From contig CAYQJO010000068.1 of NCBI GenBank assembly GCA_964417785.1, positions 1 through 18,570 of the forward strand: DNA of 18,570 nucleotides, read 5' to 3'. The notes below the pieces were generated by a model. That model made no database searches. It was not told the origin of the DNA and was given only the letters and a program-made list of their open reading frames with translations. Position numbers and translations under genes: made by a program. The DNA comes from DAOTUL01 sp034437435 (GTDB lineage: Bacteria; Chloroflexota; Anaerolineae; Aggregatilineales; Phototrophicaceae). Below, piece after piece: positions 15,101-18,570 of the stretch; position 1 is the stretch's first letter, and the number at the start of each line of letters is the position of its first letter.

Positions 15101-17258
15101 CGGCGCTGGTGTAACTACCGTCCAGTTCCACATTGGCGATGTCCACAATCCGTCCCACCGGCGGGTTACCCACCGGGTCCTCCGGATCGGGAATCGGCTT
15201 CCAGGTGCTGTCCGATGGATCGAGGAACTGCACCTCCAAACCGGTGTAATCACCCACCTTGTACGCTTCAAAGAACGACAGCATCGGATTGCCCGTGTCA
15301 CCATCGCTGTCTTCCAGCGGCAGCGTCAGGTCAATCGTGCCTTTGAACTCGACAGTGTGGATACGCATTTTCTCGCTCGGATAGCCTTCATCCCGGATTT
15401 TGCTATCCATCTCCGAGTGATCGGCATATTCCATATTTCCCCACTCATCGGGCTGCTGCACATCCCAGCCCAGACCGCCGTCATTCATCGCTTTGTTGCT
15501 GGTCAACTGCCAGTGGCCGGAGGTGATGAAGTCCGCGTGGCCGTTGTTGGCGTCTGGATCGTTCAGATTCCAGAAACTGGTGGCACCGGGGCTGAACTCG
15601 TCGCCGTCCAGGTCCCAGGTCTTCTCCGGCACACCTTCGTGCAGCTTCACATCGTCCACATACCAGCTTCGCCGGCTGCTGCTGTCGGACCGGTTTTGCA
15701 TCACAAACCGCACCGTGATGTCCTTGCCCGCCAGCGTGTAGGTCGGGTCCACCAGCGACCCGGCGTTCGGGCCGGTGACGAACTCAGCCCCGACCGGCAG
15801 CGAATTCAAGTTGATCGTATGCCCGGTCCAGTTGTAGTTCATCGAACCGGCGTGATCCACCGGGATTTTGATCCACTCCATTACATCACGGTCCAGGTTC
15901 CATTCCGTGTCAGCCACCGGGATGTACTCGGCCACCTCCAGCCACGTATCCACACCGGCGGAGTTGTAATCCCACAAATCCCAGTAGGTCAGTTCCGGGT
16001 TGGTCAACCCACCACCGCGCACAAATCCGCGCAGTTCCAGGTAACACCGCTGGCCCAACGGGAAACGTTCATACTTGCTGTCGTAGGATGTCCATTCGTC
16101 GTACAGTGAGTTGGCGTCTTCACTCACAGCACGGGTACTCCAACCACACGTCGCCGGATCGGCCCTTGGATTGCCCGCCGCGTCCACCGTTGTGTCGTCG
16201 GGATTGGGCGCGACGAAATGATCGAGCTGAATATAGGCATCGCCCGTATTCTCCTGCAAATCAGCCTGCAAAACCCAGTTACCCGGCGGGATCGTCCGCG
16301 TGACCACACCCGAATCCTGCCCCGATTCCCAGTTGTTCAGCAGCAGGCAGTCCGTCGCAAATGCCGACCCGTCGCCAAAAGCACGATGCCGCAGGTCATA
16401 ATCCGGTGTATCCACACCCGTCTTGACCGTATCCGATGTCCCGTCTCTCACCTCTGAACAGGTCGCGGCGTCGCCTTTCTTTTCCAGCAACCACAACCGC
16501 ACCCCATCATCATGCTCGACGACAAACGTCACCGGCACACCTGGATCGCCTTCCTCACCAGGGATGTAGATATTCTTCGTCCAGCGAACCGAGAACTTGT
16601 CATACGGCGGATCGCCGCCCGGCCCCCGGTTCGGCCAGTTCATAATCGGGCCGAGATTGTCGTTCATCCAGAAGGCGTAATCGGTGTTGGGGAAATCCAG
16701 CTTACCCGCCGCCGCCGAGCCGAACATATCCCGGTTCCAACCCTGGTACGTCGGCGCGGTCCCGTCCGAGTCCAGTTTAGTCCCGACATAGTATTCACCG
16801 TACCAGTCGTCCGTGCCGATGAACGCTTCCGCCGCCACACGCCAGTAAACCGGCTCCTCCGCCCTGTCCCAGAACGGCGGATCATGGGCGAAGTCACCCG
16901 GCGTCGGACTCGGTGCCGGGGTCGGTGACGGAATGGGCGTGTTGGTCGGCAGAATGTCCGTCGGCAGCGGTGGCGGACCTTCGGTCGGCGTGGCACTCGG
17001 CGGTGCCGCCGTCCGCGTCGGCAACCGCTGCTCTTGCAGCGGATTTTCCTTCACCCACGTCACCGTCAACCAGAAGTCGGCTACCGAGTCCGAATCACGC
17101 GGTTCCGGCGACTCCCCCAGCAGATTGTAGACCGTGTTGCTGAAGACATTGCCAATCGCCGGGCCGGTGGTGGCGACGGCAACACCGAACGCCAGCGCCA
17201 CCAGCGCCAGAATCAGCGCATATTCGATTAGCGATTGTCCCTGCTTAAACTTATTCAT
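12168..17258 (-). CDS. giant Flp-type pilin fused to PA14 and MAM/jelly-roll-like domains
   Basis: A 1696-residue protein. Residues 1-50 look like a whole Flp/Tad (type IVb) prepilin: a basic leader MNKFKQG, the processing site G7|Q8, Glu at +5 and Tyr at +6 (SLIEYALI), a hydrophobic helix to about 30, and GPAIGNVFS. A Pro/Thr-rich linker (79-121) leads to a PA14-like domain (150-350; key phrase HDDGVRLWL at 249-257). Five modules follow that end in a W-W/Y-I/V-D-type strand at 531-537, 762-768, 957-963, 1234-1240 and 1672-1678, as in MAM-like and immune-inhibitor-A-like beta-sandwiches. A second PA14-like domain lies at about 1380-1500 (VSDNGVRM at 1408-1415). Ordinary Flp pilins have about 50-70 residues. 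The start is ATG 17258, with AGGAAGGTG just upstream. Likely a pilus-displayed adhesin or sugar-binding protein (inference); no tad assembly genes are in the window. Confidence 0.9.
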   Translation of the reverse strand: MNKFKQGQSLIEYALILALVALAFGVAVATTGPAIGNVFSNTVYNLLGESPEPRDSDSVADFWLTVTWVKENPLQEQRLPTRTAAPPSATPTEGPPPLPTDILPTNTPIPSPTPAPSPTPGDFAHDPPFWDRAEEPVYWRVAAEAFIGTDDWYGEYYVGTKLDSDGTAPTYQGWNRDMFGSAAAGKLDFPNTDYAFWMNDNLGPIMNWPNRGPGGDPPYDKFSVRWTKNIYIPGEEGDPGVPVTFVVEHDDGVRLWLLEKKGDAATCSEVRDGTSDTVKTGVDTPDYDLRHRAFGDGSAFATDCLLLNNWESGQDSGVVTRTIPPGNWVLQADLQENTGDAYIQLDHFVAPNPDDTTVDAAGNPRADPATCGWSTRAVSEDANSLYDEWTSYDSKYERFPLGQRCYLELRGFVRGGGLTNPELTYWDLWDYNSAGVDTWLEVAEYIPVADTEWNLDRDVMEWIKIPVDHAGSMNYNWTGHTINLNSLPVGAEFVTGPNAGSLVDPTYTLAGKDITVRFVMQNRSDSSSRRSWYVDDVKLHEGVPEKTWDLDGDEFSPGATSFWNLNDPDANNGHADFITSGHWQLTSNKAMNDGGLGWDVQQPDEWGNMEYADHSEMDSKIRDEGYPSEKMRIHTVEFKGTIDLTLPLEDSDGDTGNPMLSFFEAYKVGDYTGLEVQFLDPSDSTWKPIPDPEDPVGNPPVGRIVDIANVELDGSYTSAGYETLHPVDIDLYGLTQAPYNLATVRLRFALMVAGDNDNDDGGWWIDNIKLHRKDRATFNDYPLVDGAEDGKVKWLGGWSIVNEEFWDGNHSYTDSPGGAEYERDTTNAMRLLLPIDMNNDTPDNLASERGGNTAGAAINPVLRFYHKRWIDNGDAFNVSWRRASETEDEWKPVWTFQYNMTPDGNNNSNRYSWQSAWEYVEIDLAAINYEIDAGSKTDDDILIRFSIYANNSSNDDGVYLDAIRVEERYPYVSTDAEGEPTSFEADGVTPQFRQRVHRLWPDESREVDDDGNEETGDGMYFSANVDEPDWYDRWIPGGRWTAINYEARAGLQSWHESPDQPAAPVHHGGGWDDDIERTDRDAYQVLQLSYVVDLRGTQQGDKPTMYFWTRFALGNNERISVEVSTELEGTPGEIDAEMLDSCPGDRLQCWGQDYGWGSWHEHKLLWTGSGENEYFDGDEPYRMIDYWEDNYGWTRHIVDLSPFAGDASGPGQRIRVRFVYDSLDNTNYWNARDGWYIDHVTFESRRDSVIRRISDQQFFDPARNMSNWTGEGLWGLSPEIFRGTGGGPAVLGSWDEYVFDCNDCDRLIGSGNNNDKFKGGASLLLDNVNPATGIASASGNGRTVDEEAIGWTGSPRTVLDISYDFGTGDMQPGRYDISNEIAARWLLETPEIGPFSGVQANDYTFITVSDNGVRMKYEEVDAAGNIIDTEPTVPGNQTSINSDDSKEWNIIYNWTDHARTVDMGVARLDEGKYYRFTLDWYEKDKSGVIILTTGGTSFSFTDSPKSGVGEDDIGSIAYSHTALILNGTLDLSDTFLPELSYYTMYETEEKVYVEVSTNGGFSWTRNWMGRDIYAEGVNCNDDIDYGDMDTWDCDLDPIIMGFNGEDPEYFKVEDYDSSKYGDENSNNTFGDWMYKRHSLRQFVGDTIMIRFLMSNMTDDRQKGNADNDYMTSWWIVDIRVADATCSLPEQAYCEDY

Positions 17259-17311
17259 ATCGAGCACCTTCCTAATCAAGGTGGATGTGTTTTTCGCCTG
17301 AGTATCCTGTT

Positions 17312-17338
17312 ATTATGTTACCCGATAACGCGGCTCAA
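17312..17338 (-). promoter_or_regulatory. possible promoter of the giant pilin-fusion gene
   Basis: On the minus strand, TTGAGC (17338-17333) and CATAAT (17317-17312) are 15 bases apart, with a good -10 and a middling -35. The start point would lie near 17305, about 47 bases before the ATG. The spacing is shorter than ideal, so confidence is low. Confidence 0.3.
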
Positions 17339-17391
17339 TTTTGTAGAAGAGTTGTTCAAAAGCTTAGACAATCATTACGCTTGACCGTAGC

Positions 17392-17409
17392 GACGGCATT
17401 CTTGCCGTC
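17392..17409 (+). other. hairpin in the folD leader
   Basis: GACGGCA (17392-17398) and TGCCGTC (17403-17409) form a perfect 7-bp stem with a TTCT loop, 61 bases before the folD start. No T-run follows, so it is not a terminator. It may be a leader structure or an operator-like inverted repeat. The rest of 17259-17470 (212 bases) holds the pilin ribosome binding site, its possible promoter and the folD ribosome binding site. I find no convincing folD promoter, only a lone TTGACC at 17381-17386. Confidence 0.4.
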
Positions 17410-17470
17410 CGGCGACAACCAAAAACACACCAAATCCGTCTGTTTTCACCTTTTTTCGCAGGAGGGAATT

Positions 17471-18352
17471 ATGACCGCCCAAATTATTGATGGAACCGCC
17501 ATCGCCGACCGCATGCGGGCCGAAATCGCCGCCCAGGCCGCCCAATTCAAAGACCAGTACGGCTATGCCCCCGGCCTCGGCGCCGTACTCGCCGGCGATG
17601 ATCCCGCATCCGCCCAGTACGTCCGCATGAAACAGCGGGCCTGTGCCAAAGCTGGCATCGAATCCGTCTCGCGCATCATGACCAGAGACAGCACCCAGGC
17701 CGAAGTCGAAGCCGCTGTCGAAGAACTCAACGACGACCCCAAAATTCATGGCATCCTCGTCCAGCTTCCGCTGCCACCCCAGGTCGATGAGCAGCGCGTC
17801 CTGCGCATGGTCAGCCTGGAAAAAGACGTCGACGGTTTCCACCCTATCAACATCGGCCTGCTGGCGATGAAAGGCCGCGATCCCATGTTCACCCCGGCCA
17901 CCCCCACTGGCTGCATGGTCATGCTCGAAGACGCCGGTGTCCGGCTTTCCGGAGCCAACGCCGTCGTCATCGGACGCAGCAACATCGTTGGCCTGCCGAT
18001 GGCCCTCATGCTCATCAAAGCCGACGCCACCGTGACCGTCGTTCACAGCCGCACCAAAGACGCCCAGAAGATCGTCAAAGACGCCGACGTCGTCATCGCC
18101 GCCGCCGGACGCCCCAACTACATCACCGGCGAGTGGCTCAAACCCGGTGCGGCAGTCATCGACGTCGGCACCAACAAAGTCGACGCCCCCGACACCAAAA
18201 AGGGTTACAAATTCGTCGGCGATGTCGATTTTGACTCCGCCAAAGAGGTCGTAGGAGCCATCAGCAAAGTCCCTGGCGGCGTCGGACCCATGACCATCAC
18301 CATGCTCCTCCACAACACTGTTAAAGCCGCCTGGAACCTCGCCAGCCAATAA
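17471..18352 (+). CDS. folD: bifunctional methylene-tetrahydrofolate dehydrogenase / methenyl-THF cyclohydrolase
   Basis: A 293-residue cytosolic enzyme that interconverts 5,10-methylene-, 5,10-methenyl- and 10-formyl-tetrahydrofolate using NADP(H), feeding purine, formyl-Met and one-carbon metabolism. Length is normal. Motifs: GDDPASAQYVRMKQRA (42-57) with Tyr50 and the catalytic Lys54, VQLPLPPQ (97-104), KDVDGFHPINIG (118-129) with Asp121, the nucleotide-binding VVIGRSNIVGLPMA (165-178), and GDVDFDSAKEV then PGGVGPMTITMLLHNT (268-283). The usual PCTP is PATP here (142-145). The frame is open far upstream, but ATG 17471 has GGAGGG directly before it (17461-17466) and starts where similarity begins. 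It runs divergently from the giant pilin gene. The folate link with the ygfZ-like gene is functional only, not an operon. Confidence 0.97.
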   Translation: MTAQIIDGTAIADRMRAEIAAQAAQFKDQYGYAPGLGAVLAGDDPASAQYVRMKQRACAKAGIESVSRIMTRDSTQAEVEAAVEELNDDPKIHGILVQLPLPPQVDEQRVLRMVSLEKDVDGFHPINIGLLAMKGRDPMFTPATPTGCMVMLEDAGVRLSGANAVVIGRSNIVGLPMALMLIKADATVTVVHSRTKDAQKIVKDADVVIAAAGRPNYITGEWLKPGAAVIDVGTNKVDAPDTKKGYKFVGDVDFDSAKEVVGAISKVPGGVGPMTITMLLHNTVKAAWNLASQ

Positions 18353-18361
18353 CCACTGTAC

Positions 18362-18383
18362 GGGATGGCCCGCGTGCCATCCC
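18362..18383 (+). terminator. hairpin downstream of folD
   Basis: GGGATGGC (18362-18369) and GCCATCCC (18376-18383) form a perfect 8-bp stem with a CCGCGT loop, 9 bases after the folD stop. There is no T-run, so it is a plausible but not textbook terminator. It also lies about 50 bases beyond the stop of the RHS gene on the other strand, so it could serve both. Confidence 0.6.
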
Positions 18384-18431
18384 AACCACCCATCTGTACG
18401 GGCGATGCCGACATTGCGAGCGACTACGATC

Positions 18432-18570
18432 TCACAAAAGACGCGATTGATGCCAGCATCTGGGCTGATCCACCACGCCCTCAAACGGATCGAGCGCCGT
18501 CCAGATGCCGATACTCGGATCGTAGTAGCGTGCCCGGTGGTAGTTCAGGCCGTTGGGATCGCGCATTTCG
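18432..18570 (-). CDS. C-terminal end of an RHS-repeat protein (runs off the right edge)
   Basis: The minus strand reads 45 codons from the window edge to TGA 18434-18432. It contains RDPNGLNYHRARYYDPSIG and then IWTALDPFEG, an unmistakable match to the RHS/YD-repeat core motif (Y-x-R-A-R-Y-Y-D-P-x-x-G-x-W-x-x-x-D-P). RHS proteins are large secreted or surface shells that usually carry a variable C-terminal toxin or effector after this core. Here only about 16 residues follow DPFEG (VVDQPRCWHQSRLL) before the stop. The usual NRYAYV-like stretch and any effector are missing. Either a frameshift or truncation removed the tip, or this is a fragment. The other frames of 18353-18431 show no RHS continuation. 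Confidence 0.8.
   Translation of the reverse strand, partial: EMRDPNGLNYHRARYYDPSIGIWTALDPFEGVVDQPRCWHQSRLL

Noticed and set aside
12138..16109. Two very long plus-strand open frames (619 and 683 residues) opposite the giant gene
   Set aside because: They are shadow frames of the GC-rich giant gene. Their residues are His/Arg/Val/Ile-rich with no domain, no ribosome binding site at their starts and no family pattern, while the minus frame shows clear PA14, pilin and beta-sandwich motifs.
17259..17279. Longer start of the giant pilin gene (seven more residues)
   Set aside because: It would need an ATT start and would place the AGGAAGGTG ribosome binding site inside the gene; the ATG at 17258 fits the site and the prepilin leader.
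17375..18484. 369-residue minus-strand frame across folD
   Set aside because: Its Gly/Asp/Val-rich sequence is the mirror of the folD codons, and the plus frame is a complete FolD. The part near 18440-18484 overlaps the real RHS end in another frame.
1..18570. CRISPR arrays, tRNA or rRNA genes, insertion sequences, integrases
   Set aside because: No regularly spaced repeats, cloverleaf-like structures, transposase motifs or terminal inverted repeats were seen when reading both strands.

Overview
The window is about 18.6 kb of bacterial chromosome, GC-rich, with densely packed genes on both strands. The gene mix suggests a member of the Chloroflexota, probably Anaerolineae-like: a Flp/Tad-type pilin signal, a K+-dependent-type membrane pyrophosphatase, a DivIC/FtsB-like protein with a WW/FF tail, secreted SdrD_B/DUF11 proteins and RHS sequences. 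This placement is inferred from gene content only; there is no rRNA or other marker in the window.

Layout. Left edge (1-2833, all minus strand): the start of an unidentified gene that runs off the window; a DEDDh 3'-5' exonuclease; a DUF362-like protein overlapping it by 4 bases; and a GT-C (ArnT/PMT-like) membrane glycosyltransferase. A divergent intergenic region with a strong sigma70-type promoter then drives a 1004-residue secreted protein (2973-5987) with two long SdrD_B-type modules, two DUF11-type modules and a C-terminal LPETG sorting signal. It is followed by a gene that looks truncated or frameshifted (6057-6413) and an AIM24/TIGR00266 protein (6537-7214). A hairpin separates this block from the convergent hppA gene (7300-9522, minus). 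hppA and a small DivIC/FtsB-like gene (9694-10119, plus) diverge from a shared 171-base region with a promoter candidate on each strand.

Middle: two translationally coupled minus-strand genes, a guanylate-kinase-like protein with a C-terminal extension and a YgfZ-type folate-binding protein. The second ends 10 bases inside the DivIC/FtsB-like gene.

Right: a very large minus-strand gene (12168-17258, 1696 aa) is the most striking item. Its first ~50 residues are a complete Flp-type prepilin, with a GQSLIEYALI processing site. They are fused through a Pro/Thr-rich linker to about 1570 residues of extracellular sequence: two PA14-like domains and five MAM/jelly-roll-like modules. It ends at a textbook intrinsic terminator. 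folD lies divergently (17471-18352). The right edge holds the C-terminal end of an RHS-repeat protein on the minus strand, which stops soon after the RHS core motif.

Together the window is rich in cell-surface functions (giant pilin fusion, LPETG surface protein, membrane glycosyltransferase, RHS fragment) among housekeeping genes (folD, hppA, ygfZ-like, cell division). I see no CRISPR array, rRNA, tRNA, insertion sequence or phage gene. No gap without a gene exceeds 300 bases; the longest is 212 bases (17259-17470).
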